DNA from: Alteromonas sp. ASW11-130
GTDB taxonomy: Bacteria > Pseudomonadota > Gammaproteobacteria > Enterobacterales > Alteromonadaceae
Length of the DNA: 64,000 nucleotides
NCBI RefSeq assembly: GCF_026183735.1
Contig: NZ_JAPFRE010000014.1
Location: forward strand, 1-64,000
Direction: 5' to 3'
The translations under genes and the position numbers were made by a program. The notes beneath the pieces were generated by a model that was not told the origin of the DNA, ran no database searches, and saw nothing but the letters and a program-made list of their open reading frames with translations. Below, in pieces: positions 22,498 through 32,200 of this stretch. Each line of letters starts with the position of its first letter. Positions within the stretch are counted from its first letter, which is position 1.

Positions 22498-22513
22498 AAT
22501 CGTGGGTAGTTTG

Positions 22514-22543
22514 AAAAAGGTCAGCGCATGCTGACCTTTTTTT
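22514..22543 (+). terminator. Terminator after M13 peptidase gene
   Basis: A 12-bp hairpin AAAAAGGTCAGC / GCTGACCTTTTT with a 4-base loop and a long T-run, starting 17 bases after the stop codon. Confidence 0.92.
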
Positions 22544-22814
22544 CTTATTCACCAAAATGTGAACAGCACCCGCAACAAGAAGTATTCTTAACTACGCCGC
22601 ATTGATGGGAAAACACCGTTGGCTTTCAGATCAATATAATGCACTTTAGATACTTTTTATTTTCTTCTTTCGCCCTCGGCTTTTTACCTTCGAGGTTTTA
22701 CGTTTCGTTCGCTTAAACTACACTAAACCTTTTCAAACGTGGCGTTTAATAACCCCAGCAATACTTGCTCTGAGTAGACGTCCCTTGGTGCGAAACTGCA
22801 GAATCTTAGCGTGT
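22544..22814. other. Intergenic region, nothing recognised
   Basis: Between two convergent genes. No open frame with a ribosome-binding site, repeat or RNA gene was seen past the terminator. Confidence 0.5.
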
Positions 22815-23603
22815 TTAAAAACTATAGCTTAGCCTTACACCGTACTCAAAATCCGTTTTTTCCACCGCCGAGAAAGGTTTCGAGTTATGTTCTAACTCAG
22901 TTTCTAATGTGAGCGCTAGCGCTTTGGTAACCTTGAATTCCAGCCCCGAGATAACTACCGAGCGAAAGTTATCCAGTTCATCAAGTGCGGGTTGATAGTA
23001 AACGGTTAAATACGCATCAAATGGATATTGAGCAGACTGTGAATAAAGAAGTTTCACATACAAATTGGCTCGTGTGGTATCTACCTCACCACTGCTGGAT
23101 AGTGCCTTTTCAACTTCATAGAATACGCCTGTACCTAGCGATGTTTTTAATTCAGCGTTGTCGAAACTGTTAGCAAACCGCCAACGCGCACCGCCACCGG
23201 CTAATTTTCGGCTGGACAGGTCGGCAAAGTCATCGTATTCGTACTGAGCAAATAACTCGGCATCAACTTTTGGACTAAAAAAGTTAAACCGTGTCCATCG
23301 TAAGTGACTGTAGAATTCGTCTTCGTCCTTTATGTCATTCGTTTCAGAGTAATTGTAATCGGTAATCAATACCCACGAGTCTTGGCGTTGGCCATAGCGT
23401 AGGATACTGCTCAAGCTATACTCGTGCTCATCTTTGTTGCCCGCTTGGCCATTTATACTTACCCCAACATTCCCGCTGACACCTTCTTCGGCCACATTTG
23501 CCTGATCCACTGGCACAATTGCATATGCTTGAGTTGAAAGTAAAACGCCTGCTAGCATGGTTAGCGTTGTGGTGCTTATATATTTCAATGGTCGCTCCGA
23601 CAT
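22815..23603 (-). CDS. Outer-membrane beta-barrel protein, DUF481-like
   Basis: A 262-residue exported protein: signal peptide about residues 1-28 (hydrophobic TTLTMLAGVLLSTQ, cleavage after AYA), then alternating polar/hydrophobic segments rich in aromatic residues (YSLSSILRYGQRQDSWVLITDYNY, NLYVKLLYSQ) and a C-terminal ...GVRLSYSF ending in phenylalanine, the BAM-recognition pattern. It resembles DUF481 proteins (YdiY-like), which are salt-induced outer-membrane proteins of unknown function. Stand-alone gene, minus strand. Confidence 0.75.
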   Translation of the reverse strand: MSERPLKYISTTTLTMLAGVLLSTQAYAIVPVDQANVAEEGVSGNVGVSINGQAGNKDEHEYSLSSILRYGQRQDSWVLITDYNYSETNDIKDEDEFYSHLRWTRFNFFSPKVDAELFAQYEYDDFADLSSRKLAGGGARWRFANSFDNAELKTSLGTGVFYEVEKALSSSGEVDTTRANLYVKLLYSQSAQYPFDAYLTVYYQPALDELDNFRSVVISGLEFKVTKALALTLETELEHNSKPFSAVEKTDFEYGVRLSYSF

Positions 23604-23682
23604 TCAGTTAAAGAAATTCGATGTTAAAAAAACGGAGCCTAGGGTATAGATTTAAAAGTTTTTATCAATGGTAGTGGGATAT

Positions 23683-24099
23683 TTAAATATTTTTTAGAAC
23701 GGCCACTGCGCGGCGGGCGTCCGCTTGCGGAATGAAAATATGGTCATGGTAGTAACCTGCTACAATATTGGCGCTTATATCATGCTCAGCCAGGACTGCT
23801 GATATTGCAGCAGTTAAACCAACGGCCTCTAAACTGGAGTGTACTTCACACGTCAGACAACAGAATAATGCTGAATACTCGAGTCCGTTATGGTCGGCGA
23901 TGCGTTGTTCAATGATACACGTATACCCTTCACGTTCCCGGAACAAACCTTTAATTGGAAAATTGGGAATAAAGCGCTCGTCATCGCTGGGAATTGAGAC
24001 AAATACGTAAGGTTGCTCGTCTAACGTTGGATTAAGGTTCTTCAATAACGCGGCTAAATTTCGCTCACCCTCATCAGCATTTATCTCAGCTTCTTGCAT
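23683..24099 (-). CDS. ACT-domain protein
   Basis: A 138-residue soluble protein with the pattern of stand-alone ACT proteins (ACT_3/DUF2241-like): NLNPTLDEQPYVFVSIPS, the REREGYTCIIEQ strand, the SSLEAVGLTAAISAVLAEHDISANIVAGYYHDHIFIP block and a final helix RRAVAVLKNI. ACT domains often bind amino acids, but no ligand can be named. It is the last gene of the pyrC-dbpA operon: its ATG lies 18 bases inside the dbpA 3' end in another frame, implying translational coupling. Confidence 0.82.
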   Translation of the reverse strand: MQEAEINADEGERNLAALLKNLNPTLDEQPYVFVSIPSDDERFIPNFPIKGLFREREGYTCIIEQRIADHNGLEYSALFCCLTCEVHSSLEAVGLTAAISAVLAEHDISANIVAGYYHDHIFIPQADARRAVAVLKNI

Positions 24100-25463
24100 C
24101 GCACTTTTTTACCTTTAATTTTACCTTCACGAAAGTGAGTCACTGCCCTTTTTGCATTGCGGGTTTTCACTGCCACGTAGGAAGTATTGCTCATCACTTT
24201 AATATTCCCGATATCATCCGCGGGAATTTCCGCGTCACTGGTCAGCGCTCCTACGATATCGCCTGGCCGGATTTTACTTTTTTTACCCGCTGACAAAACC
24301 AGACACGAATACGCAGGTTGCGGGACATTTTTAGGCTGAAAGGTGAGACTTTGCGCATTTTTTTTGACGAACTCCATGTCCCTGAATGCTTCAATTTTTT
24401 GCAAAAACGCATGTTCTTGGTCATCGTACATTGTGATAGCCGTTCCTTCGGCACCCGCTCTCCCGGTGCGGCCTATCCGGTGTACGTGCGACTCGACCTC
24501 TTCACTTACAGAGTAATTAAAGACATAGTCGACCTGATCAATATCTAGACCTCTAGCCGCAACGTCGGTAGCGACTAGCAACTGGAGTGCTTTTGCGGAA
24601 AAACGAATGAGCACCTCGTTGCGCTTCGTTTGTTCCATACTTCCGTCCAAGCCTTGAACGCTAAACCCAGCCGAACTTAATTCCTCCACTACTTCTGCGA
24701 CCTGCACTCGGCGGTTACAAAATATGATCGCTGAGGCAGGTCGGTAAGTGGTTAGAAGTGCTTTTAGCGCCTGTGGTTTAGACAATGTCCCAACATGATA
24801 AGCCATCTCTTTAATGTGCGATTGCGCAGCTTCCGGTTCGTTTATTTCACACTTCAAAGGTTTAGATAGATAGCGTGAAGCCAGAGACTCTACCGCTGAA
24901 GGCATTGTCGCCGAAAACATCAACGTCTGTACAGGAGAAGAAACACCAGAGAATATAGCCGCTACGTCATCATGGAAACCTAAATCTAACATGCGATCTA
25001 CTTCATCGAGAATACGAAAGGCGAGTTGAGTTAAGTCCAACTCCTGCCGTAAAAGCAAATCTTTTACCCGACCCGGTGTACCCACCAGAATGTGCGCGCC
25101 ATGCTCAAGAGATTGAATGTGATGGCGTATAGGTACACCACCACAAAGGGTCAGTACCTTTACGTTACCCATCACTTGACCTAAGATTCTAGCTTCCTCA
25201 GCAACTTGGTCAGCCAGTTCGCGAGTGGGGCATAAAATAATTGCCTGGGGAGAGTATTCATTCAACTTAAGTTTATTGAATACAGGTAGCAGAAAAGCGA
25301 GTGTTTTTCCACTACCCGTTTTGGCCTTGGCTAATATATCCCGGCCAGACAATGATTCAGGCAATGTTTTTTGTTGAACAGGCGTCATGTACTCGAAATT
25401 GCGCCTTTCGAGTACTTCGCTGAGCGCTTGATTGAGCGTTAACGTAGAAAAAGATATCGACAC
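24081..25463 (-). CDS. dbpA: ATP-dependent RNA helicase DbpA
   Basis: DbpA is a DEAD-box helicase that binds hairpin 92 of 23S rRNA and acts in 50S assembly. The start chosen is GTG at 25463, overlapping the upstream stop (TAGTG) with GGAGGGG as ribosome-binding site; the product is 460 residues. Motifs: Q-motif around YMTPVQ, Walker A AKTGSGKT (47-54), SAT (184-186), HRIGRTGRAG. Motif II reads DEVD (153-156) rather than DEAD. The C-terminal RNA-binding domain ending HFREGKIKGKKVRCKKLR is the DbpA-specific part that identifies the family. It sits third in an overlapping operon with pyrC. Confidence 0.93.
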   Translation of the reverse strand: MSISFSTLTLNQALSEVLERRNFEYMTPVQQKTLPESLSGRDILAKAKTGSGKTLAFLLPVFNKLKLNEYSPQAIILCPTRELADQVAEEARILGQVMGNVKVLTLCGGVPIRHHIQSLEHGAHILVGTPGRVKDLLLRQELDLTQLAFRILDEVDRMLDLGFHDDVAAIFSGVSSPVQTLMFSATMPSAVESLASRYLSKPLKCEINEPEAAQSHIKEMAYHVGTLSKPQALKALLTTYRPASAIIFCNRRVQVAEVVEELSSAGFSVQGLDGSMEQTKRNEVLIRFSAKALQLLVATDVAARGLDIDQVDYVFNYSVSEEVESHVHRIGRTGRAGAEGTAITMYDDQEHAFLQKIEAFRDMEFVKKNAQSLTFQPKNVPQPAYSCLVLSAGKKSKIRPGDIVGALTSDAEIPADDIGNIKVMSNTSYVAVKTRNAKRAVTHFREGKIKGKKVRCKKLR

Positions 25464-27028
25464 TAGCGGGTGCCCCTCCATAGATTAATGACCCCATTTT
25501 CAACATGCTGTTCCAGACCTTGCTCCATCTTTATATTCCTGCTCCATTGTCTGGCCCATTGCTTGTATTCGTCAGATTGTTTAACAACGACTGAGGCATT
25601 TTTAAGTTTTTCGACTAATTCTGGTTGCGTACCAATTTTAGATAGTACGACATATGTAGTGACATAACGGTGAGGCATTACTAGCTCGACTTGCCTACAG
25701 GCTTTGCGTAGTTCTTTACACCCATACTGAACGGCACCATGTGAGCCAAAGATATAATCAACTTCACCACTGAGGACAGCAGCCATAGCTGCACCCCATG
25801 AGTCAAATTCAATGGTCGCTAACCCGGCCTCTTGACTTACTTGAGTTCGATAATCGGAACGCAGCGTCGCCACTTTTTTATGTTTAGGTATTTCGCTTAA
25901 CGATTCATAGGTTTTTCCATCGATACCAAACAAAGCATGCATGTTTCGGGTGACCGGAGTTAGCCAATGGAAAAGATCTTCTCTATCTGGTGTTCTTGCA
26001 ACAGCAAACGCCATTACATTTGATTTGGTCTGGGCCTCCCTTACAATTCTCTCCCAGGGTGCGGCAAGAATTTGTTGCTCCAACCCAGCCTGATTCAATA
26101 TTTTTCTTACTAAATCAGGTATATATCCAACTATTTGGCCACGAATATCTATTTCAGCAAAATTAGGAACCAGATCAGCTATGACCCATAAATCATCCGC
26201 ACTTCCAAGTTGCTTATTGCCGACAAAGCTAATAATGCCTTCTTCGACGTTTACGTTAGGTAAATGTTGCTTAAGTTGGGGAACCGTTCTTTCTATAAGC
26301 TTTTGATACTTGGTAGAAGCCTTATACTCACTGGCTGCCACTGTTAATTTAGCTGCCAGCTCCGAGTTTTCTACCGTTTTTGGTAATACAATGTAACTGT
26401 AGACTGTATCCCAAAGCAGCACATTCACTAAGCTATCACAATCAAGTTGATTCTGCTTGCATACCAGCGCCACCCCCATTTGTGAAAAAAATAGCCCATC
26501 CGATTCACCTGAGAGTGTAGCCTTAACTGCGTCTACCCAGCTTTGCTTAGCGTCGATTTGGTCTACTGATTGTTGTTCGAGAATTATTTCTCGATAATCT
26601 CTACCCAAGACACTCACTTTCGGTATGTCGCGCAGCGTCACGGTTTCGCGGTTTACAAATGACGAATCTGCTCTAACGAAAAGTGCTACCGGGTTCGCCG
26701 TTACTGGCGTAATCCAGTAATAATCATTTTCGCGCTCAGCGGTTCGCGCAAGCACTGAAACCAGACCGGCCTTTCCTGTATCCAGCTCATCTATTATGGC
26801 GGCGAAAGGTAATGATTTAAATTCAGCATTGATTCCCGCTGTATTGAGTACGCCTTTAACTAAGCTAACAGTAAACCCTGAAACGTCGCCTTGGGCGTCC
26901 ACTTCGCTAAATAACGGCGCGCTACTTGTCAGTACTGTGAATGTATTTTTTTGATTATCAGACGCAGCAAAACCAATGCTTACCAACGCAGCTACAACTA
27001 ATAATGCAAAAAGCCACTTCTTCCACAT
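25463..27028 (-). CDS. Exported protein with two tandem family-3 solute-binding domains
   Basis: A 521-residue protein starting at ATG 27028 (a TTG one codon upstream is possible) with a signal peptide (FALLVVAALVSIGFA). Two homologous halves follow: about residues 28-250 and 280-505. Each carries the type-3 periplasmic binding pattern (GFTVSLVKGVLNTAGI / GYIPDLVRKILNQAGL; YYWITPVTANPVALF / FHWLTPVTRNMHALF; GVALVCKQNQLDC / GAVQYGCKELRKAC). No transporter genes are adjacent, so it may act as a sensor-like or orphan binding protein. Ligand unknown. Its start overlaps the pyrC stop (TGATG) and its stop overlaps the dbpA start (TAGTG). Confidence 0.88.
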   Translation of the reverse strand: MWKKWLFALLVVAALVSIGFAASDNQKNTFTVLTSSAPLFSEVDAQGDVSGFTVSLVKGVLNTAGINAEFKSLPFAAIIDELDTGKAGLVSVLARTAERENDYYWITPVTANPVALFVRADSSFVNRETVTLRDIPKVSVLGRDYREIILEQQSVDQIDAKQSWVDAVKATLSGESDGLFFSQMGVALVCKQNQLDCDSLVNVLLWDTVYSYIVLPKTVENSELAAKLTVAASEYKASTKYQKLIERTVPQLKQHLPNVNVEEGIISFVGNKQLGSADDLWVIADLVPNFAEIDIRGQIVGYIPDLVRKILNQAGLEQQILAAPWERIVREAQTKSNVMAFAVARTPDREDLFHWLTPVTRNMHALFGIDGKTYESLSEIPKHKKVATLRSDYRTQVSQEAGLATIEFDSWGAAMAAVLSGEVDYIFGSHGAVQYGCKELRKACRQVELVMPHRYVTTYVVLSKIGTQPELVEKLKNASVVVKQSDEYKQWARQWSRNIKMEQGLEQHVENGVINLWRGTR

Positions 27029-28071
27029 CAACTTAGCGAATTCTCCAATTTCCAGTTTAGTGTTTGCCCTGCATAAAACGGCACCAACTCAGTACCATCA
27101 GCCAAGGTGATCCGGTCGGGTACTTGCCACAATTCCTGAACTAAGGTTATCGTATCTGTATTGCGTTTTAAGCCATAAAAATCGGCACCGTGGTGGCTGG
27201 CAAACCCTTCAAGTTTATCCAGCGCACCTAAATCATCAAATACCTGGGCATAAAGTTCAATTGCGCTCCAGGCACTGTAACAACCCGCACAGCCACAGGC
27301 GTTTTCTTTATTATCACGGGTATGGGGTGCCGAGTCTGTGCCAAGGAAGAATTTGTTGGAGCCGCTGGCAACCACATCTCGAATAGCTTGTTGGTGGGTA
27401 TTGCGTTTTAACACAGGTAAACAATAATTATGCGGCCGGATACCACCAACTAATAAATCGTTTCTGTTTAACAACAAGTGCTGAGGCGTAACTGTAGCCG
27501 CGACGTTTGCGGAGCTGTTTGAGACAAACTGCACGGCATCCGCCGTGGTGATATGCTCAAAAACTACTTTTAGTTGAGGGAATGCCTCTACAATGGACGC
27601 AAGATGAGTATCGATGAATGCTTTTTCACGGTCGAAAATATCAATATGTGAGTCAGTCACTTCACCATGTACTAACAATAACATTCCCTCTTCTTGCATT
27701 GCTTGAAATACAGGGTAAAGCGCATCGATTCCTTTTACTGCACTATCGGAATTGGTAGTGGCGCCTGCCGGATAAAGCTTGCACGCATGAATACCCGCTT
27801 GTTTCGCATCCACTATGTCTTGCGTAGATGTAGCGTTAGTCAAGTAAAGTGTCATAAGCGGTTCAAACTGACTATTTGCAGGGCTAGCATCTATAATACG
27901 CGATCGATACTTCAACGCCATATCAGCAGAGGTAATCGGAGGTACTAAGTTTGGCATAACGATAGCGCGTTTAAAGCAACGGGCGGTTGCGGGTACGGTT
28001 TCATTAAGCATATCGCCGTCGCGAAAGTGTAGATGCCAATCATCAGGCGTAGTTATAGTTATGCGGTCCAT
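27028..28071 (-). CDS. pyrC: Dihydroorotase
   Basis: Dihydroorotase closes carbamoyl-aspartate to dihydroorotate in pyrimidine synthesis. The start is ATG 28071 ([20 protein letters not shown]) with AAGGGG upstream; the frame is open five codons further but without support. The product is 347 residues, the class II length. Metal ligands HLH (13-15), the carboxylated lysine K98 in CKLYPAG, HITT and the catalytic aspartate in LGTDSAPH are present. First gene of the pyrC-SBP-dbpA-ACT operon. Confidence 0.97.
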   Translation of the reverse strand: MDRITITTPDDWHLHFRDGDMLNETVPATARCFKRAIVMPNLVPPITSADMALKYRSRIIDASPANSQFEPLMTLYLTNATSTQDIVDAKQAGIHACKLYPAGATTNSDSAVKGIDALYPVFQAMQEEGMLLLVHGEVTDSHIDIFDREKAFIDTHLASIVEAFPQLKVVFEHITTADAVQFVSNSSANVAATVTPQHLLLNRNDLLVGGIRPHNYCLPVLKRNTHQQAIRDVVASGSNKFFLGTDSAPHTRDNKENACGCAGCYSAWSAIELYAQVFDDLGALDKLEGFASHHGADFYGLKRNTDTITLVQELWQVPDRITLADGTELVPFYAGQTLNWKLENSLS

Positions 28072-28378
28072 TTTGCCCCTTACCAAATTTTAGTTAATGA
28101 CACGTCGCTAAGCGTGTGTCGACCTTTTCTGTCCAATATTGTGCAGAGTTATCATGCATCTTCGCAGCGTGATAATTGTAAATATTAGTAGTCTACTTGA
28201 ACAGCCACTGGACGATGAAAAAAAATGCGTCCCACGCTGTTCCCTGGATTTCTGTTAAATGTTTACGGGTTCGGATTACTCACCCTTCACTCAGCGCCCT
28301 TCGTTATTACAGCTCCGTTTGGAAGCGGACGGTGAAAACAAATTTTTCCTAATTAACGCACACCACGCTGATATTAGT
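28072..28378. other. pyrC upstream region
   Basis: No gene with support. On the minus strand, 40 bases before pyrC, arms GACAC/GTGTC with an inner GCT/AGC form a small hairpin (28100-28121). A consensus promoter was not found. In E. coli pyrC a leader hairpin controls translation; whether this is the counterpart cannot be told. Confidence 0.3.
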
Positions 28379-28942
28379 TTACGCTTTTTTTGTGTAAGCT
28401 GCGATGATTACAATTCGCGTGCCATTGACTTTCCCCTCGATATGCTCAGGGTTATCACTTAATGAAATATTGCGCACTGCTGTACCACGTTTAGCAGTGA
28501 AGTTTGCCCCTTTTACATTAAGGTCTTTGATCAGGTGAACCGTATCTCCGGCAGATAAAAGCGTACCATTGCTGTCAACTGTAGGGGTGTTTTCAGGGCC
28601 GTCTACGCCCGCAGATGCCCATGCTAAGGTATCTTCTTCGAGGTACACCATATCAAATAAGTCTTGTGCCCACGTTTCAGTACTTAACCGCTTTAACATG
28701 CGCCACGCTACCACTTGCACTACTGGAATTTGTGACCATATTGCATCGTTCAGACAGCGCCAGTGATTTATGTCCAGCGCGGTTTCATTAGTTAACTGCG
28801 AATAGCATTTCCCGCACGCATAGATACCAGCATCTTCGTCTTCTGAAGGTGAGTGGGGAACCATATACACCTGAAGTTCTTTTTCACTTTCACAAAGCTC
28901 ACACTTTCCTGCGGCACGAGCTGCAATTCTATTTTCTATCAC
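28379..28942 (-). CDS. PhnA-family protein
   Basis: A 187-residue member of the PhnA/YjdM family, named from a phosphonate operon but not itself shown to act on phosphonates. The N-terminal zinc ribbon has CELC (14-17) and CGKC (43-46); the C-terminal PhnA domain has the pattern DSNGTLLSAGDTVHLIKDLNVKG...KRGTAVRNI followed by a strand-rich tail. The long central helix region is typical of the longer family form. It is a single gene; function unknown. Confidence 0.85.
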   Translation of the reverse strand: MIENRIAARAAGKCELCESEKELQVYMVPHSPSEDEDAGIYACGKCYSQLTNETALDINHWRCLNDAIWSQIPVVQVVAWRMLKRLSTETWAQDLFDMVYLEEDTLAWASAGVDGPENTPTVDSNGTLLSAGDTVHLIKDLNVKGANFTAKRGTAVRNISLSDNPEHIEGKVNGTRIVIIAAYTKKA

Positions 28943-28998
28943 CCTGCTTACCTACTTACGCATTTTCAGCTAAGTATACCAGTTCCAGTATAGATTTC

Positions 28999-29517
28999 TC
29001 AGACATCAGGTTCGTGTTTTACAAATATGAGATCATTCACCGGATAACCTAGAGCCGCGGCTTGTTCAACCAGTTTTTCCATTACGTCGCTACTTAACTC
29101 TGGGGTGCGTGATAGTAGCCACAGGTAGTCGCGATCAGGCCCGGTTACTAACGCGTGTTGGTAATTTTCATCTACATTAATAATGACGTAGCTGGCATAA
29201 AAAGGCCCAAAAAAACTCACTTTCAAGTGGCCAGTATTTTCATCTTTGACAAAATAAGCCTTACCTTCTGCTTCGTCCCATTCTTGTTCTTCTTTGTTAT
29301 ACCCCCGGTTGATAACCTTCACCCCGCCATCCTCTCGCAGACTATATTGTGCGGTAACATGGCTTAGTCCCTCTTCAAAAGAGTGAGGGAGCCTTGCAAT
29401 TTCATACCATTTGCCCAGATAGCGTGAAAGTTCAAAGTTTGTAACTGGCTTTATATTATCAGGCACACCGGTACAACTGGTTAATGCCGCTATTATTACA
29501 AGAATGATCAGTCGCAT
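28999..29517 (-). CDS. blc: Outer-membrane lipoprotein Blc (bacterial lipocalin)
   Basis: Blc is a lipocalin that binds lysophospholipids and supports envelope integrity. The 172-residue product has a lipoprotein signal with lipobox LTSC (residues 12-15), the lipocalin motif GKWYEIARLPHSFE and a barrel ending with DRDYLWLLSRTPELS, then the C-terminal helix. Aspartate is not at position +2 after the lipid cysteine, consistent with outer-membrane sorting. Independent gene 56 bases upstream of phnA. Confidence 0.92.
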   Translation of the reverse strand: MRLIILVIIAALTSCTGVPDNIKPVTNFELSRYLGKWYEIARLPHSFEEGLSHVTAQYSLREDGGVKVINRGYNKEEQEWDEAEGKAYFVKDENTGHLKVSFFGPFYASYVIINVDENYQHALVTGPDRDYLWLLSRTPELSSDVMEKLVEQAAALGYPVNDLIFVKHEPDV

Positions 29518-29597
29518 ATCTTCTCCATATTTTTTGCTTTAAGCGTATGCCAGCCATGGTAGGCTATGAGTGATTGAAAGTTGATACGGGCTGAACA

Positions 29598-30551
29598 ATG
29601 CTAAAGACTATTTTTCCGCAGGCAAGTAATTTGATATACGGATGTATGGGCCTGGGTGGGGGCTGGGAGTCGTCTCGTTATGATAGTTCTCATATCAATC
29701 AAGCAGAGGAAGTTATCGAAACTGCTATTGATTCGGGTATCCGGGTTTTTGATCATGCGGATATTTATACGCACGGTAAAGCCGAAGCTGTGTTTGGTGA
29801 AGTGTTGAAAAAAAAGCCATCGCTGCGAGATAAGATGATATTACAATCTAAGTGCGCTATCCGATTTAAAGATGATCTGGGTCCGAAGCGTTATGATTTC
29901 AGTACTGAGTGGATAAGGTCATCGGTAGAACATAGTTTACGCAGATTACATACCGAGCAGTTAGACATACTTTTACTACACCGCCCTGACCCGCTTATGC
30001 AGCCAGAGCAATTAGCTGACGTGATATCACAACTTATAAGTGAAGGGAAAATCGCTCATATTGGTGTATCGAATATGCACGCTCATCAGATCGCATTTTT
30101 AGAAACTGCCCTAAATATGCCAGTGATTGTTAATCAATTAGAGATGAGTCTTGCCCACAGAGATTGGTTGGAAGATGGACTTACCACGGGCAGCAAACTT
30201 AACCGACACGTCGGTTATGCTCCTGGTACGTTAGAATATTGCTGGACGCATAACGTACAATTACAAGCATGGGGCAGCCTTGCTCAAGGGCGTTTTAGTG
30301 GCAGGCCTACGCAAAGTACTCAGGATGAAGTGACCACTGCGCTCGTTCGCCAACTAGCTGAAAACTATTCCACCAGCGCTGAAGCCATTATATTAGCTTG
30401 GTTAATGCGCCACCCCATCGGAATTCAACCCGTGGTGGGGACAACTAACATTCATCGTATACGCGCGTGTGCTCAGGCAAATAACCTGACCCTAAGCAGA
30501 GAAGATTGGTACTTACTGCTTGAAACAGCACGAGGGCAGGAGGTGCCATAA
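29598..30551 (+). CDS. Aldo/keto reductase (YdhF-like)
   Basis: A 317-residue NADPH-dependent oxidoreductase of the aldo-keto reductase fold. The tetrad is visible: D and Y in FDHADIYTHGKAE, K in QSKCAIR, and H in LLLHRPDPLM. The GKIAHIGVSNM and VNQLEMSL strands and the C-terminal VVGTTNIHRI cofactor loop fit the YdhF-like subgroup. Substrate unknown. Its TAA overlaps the ATG of the VOC gene (TAATG), so the two are co-translated. Confidence 0.92.
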   Translation: MLKTIFPQASNLIYGCMGLGGGWESSRYDSSHINQAEEVIETAIDSGIRVFDHADIYTHGKAEAVFGEVLKKKPSLRDKMILQSKCAIRFKDDLGPKRYDFSTEWIRSSVEHSLRRLHTEQLDILLLHRPDPLMQPEQLADVISQLISEGKIAHIGVSNMHAHQIAFLETALNMPVIVNQLEMSLAHRDWLEDGLTTGSKLNRHVGYAPGTLEYCWTHNVQLQAWGSLAQGRFSGRPTQSTQDEVTTALVRQLAENYSTSAEAIILAWLMRHPIGIQPVVGTTNIHRIRACAQANNLTLSREDWYLLLETARGQEVP

Positions 30552-30949
30552 TGGAGTCGTTAATCACTGGTGTCCATCATGTGGCAATTATTTGCAGCAA
30601 CTACCGAAGGTCTAAACATTTCTACCATGAAATATTGGGCTTTCAGATTGTCACCGAGAATTATCGCGCAGAACGCAAGTCATGGAAGTGCGATCTACTG
30701 ACACCCGATGGAACCCAAATTGAGTTGTTTTCTTTTCCTGATCCACCGTCTCGCCCGTCTGAACCAGAAGCTCAGGGTCTACGACACCTTGCGTTTAGTG
30801 TCCCGGATATTGAGACGATGATTAACTATTTAGCCGAATACGATGTGAGATGCGAGCACATTCGTGTCGATCCTTACACACAAAAACGCTTTACCTTCTT
30901 CAGTGATCCCGACGCTCTTCCATTGGAATTATACGAATTACCTTTATGA
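30551..30949 (+). CDS. VOC (glyoxalase-I-like) metalloprotein, YaeR type
   Basis: A 132-residue protein of the vicinal oxygen chelate family. Likely metal ligands are H in GVHHVAI, E in TQIELFSF, H in GLRHLAFSV and E in LPLELYEL, the same H-E-H-E layout as YaeR/GloA2 proteins. The sequence RRSKHFYHEILGF is typical. Substrate unknown; a role with the adjacent reductase is inferred from the one-base overlap only. Confidence 0.88.
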   Translation: MESLITGVHHVAIICSNYRRSKHFYHEILGFQIVTENYRAERKSWKCDLLTPDGTQIELFSFPDPPSRPSEPEAQGLRHLAFSVPDIETMINYLAEYDVRCEHIRVDPYTQKRFTFFSDPDALPLELYELPL

Positions 30950-31144
30950 AATTTTCTCTTCGGGGAAACCATTTCAACTTTCCTAGAGTAAACCATTTGA
31001 ACGTGGCTCATTTTTCACGCGACTTTTTAAATATCAGCTATATTTAATTACAGTTGCTCTTCTGTTTTCGACAGTATTGTGTGGTTGTCTAAGTAAGAAA
31101 TTGAGTCACTGACATCGTTGGGGTGGTTTTTCAAAGGATTTCAA

Positions 31145-31354
31145 ATGAACGCATCGAGTCACCACGAATATATGTGCCCGCAGTGCAACCATATTAATAC
31201 TTTTCCGGAACGGGCGTTGCGCAACATGTACAAAGAACAAATGACGATCTGTGAAAAATGTGGTTGCCAGCTGGAAGTAACCCCTGCAGATGGTATTAAC
31301 AACCAAATAAACTTGGTAGTTTCAATTGCAGGTCAGGAATACACCCTCTCCTAA
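31145..31354 (+). CDS. Small zinc-ribbon-like protein
   Basis: A 69-residue protein from ATG 31145 with AAAGGA six bases upstream (the frame is open to 31118 but without a site). Two pairs, CPQC and CEKC, spaced about 25 residues, suggest a zinc ribbon; the tail is strand-like. Not recognised further. Its TAA stop overlaps the folE stop on the other strand (CTAA), so the genes converge with no spacer. Confidence 0.7.
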   Translation: MNASSHHEYMCPQCNHINTFPERALRNMYKEQMTICEKCGCQLEVTPADGINNQINLVVSIAGQEYTLS

Positions 31355-32037
31355 ACGGCGTAAAACTCTCGGCGCAAATCTGGGTTACGCATAAATTCCC
31401 CGCCCAAAGCAGATGTGCGGGTAAAGGAGTTTGTATCTCTGATACCTCTGGCTTTTACGCAATAATGGGTGGCATTAATGGTAACAGCCACATCTTCTGT
31501 ACCGGCCAAAGCTTGCAAGGCCACCATAACCTGTTGGGTTAAACGTTCTTGCACTTGCGGACGCTGCGCAAAAAAGCTAACCAAACGGTTTATTTTTGAC
31601 AGGCCAATAACAGTTTCTTTAGGAATGTATGACACTGTGGCTGTGCCATCAATGGTAACAAAATGATGTTCACACGTACTGGTTAGACTGATATCAGACA
31701 CTTTTACAGGCTCTGCCAATTGCATCTTATTTTCAATTTGCGTAATTTTGGGAAACTTTCGATAATCAAGCCCCGAAAATATTTCATCAACGTACATTTT
31801 TGCTATACGTTCTGGCGTATCCATAATGCTATCGTCATTTCGATCAAGACCGAGCACATCAAGAATCTCGCACATAGCAGCGGCGATTTTGGTGCGTTTT
31901 TCATCATCACTAAAATCCACATCAACCATGGGCGTTTCAAGCCCTTTTGCTTCCAATGCATTACGCACCAATAACGCTTCTCTTGATATTGATGTTTCAA
32001 GTGCATTTCGCACGATCACTGCTTTATTTACTGACAT
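31351..32037 (-). CDS. folE: GTP cyclohydrolase I
   Basis: FolE converts GTP to dihydroneopterin triphosphate, the first step of tetrahydrofolate synthesis. The product from ATG 32037 is 228 residues (a GTG two codons upstream is possible). Zinc ligands are C and H in [10 protein letters not shown] and C in [34 protein letters not shown] and [12 protein letters not shown] match the family closely. Stand-alone gene. Confidence 0.97.
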   Translation of the reverse strand: MSVNKAVIVRNALETSISREALLVRNALEAKGLETPMVDVDFSDDEKRTKIAAAMCEILDVLGLDRNDDSIMDTPERIAKMYVDEIFSGLDYRKFPKITQIENKMQLAEPVKVSDISLTSTCEHHFVTIDGTATVSYIPKETVIGLSKINRLVSFFAQRPQVQERLTQQVMVALQALAGTEDVAVTINATHYCVKARGIRDTNSFTRTSALGGEFMRNPDLRREFYAV

Positions 32038-32200
32038 CCACACAATCCATCTGTTTAAAACAAATTTCTAAGACCGCCTTAGGGTCGCTGGGGGGTGATT
32101 TTATCACCACCAGCAAATAAACGCGAGTTACGTAAATTCGCTGCACGTATTTTGTTGCGGGTGATAAGATCATAGCACTGTCAACAACAAAGATAACGTC

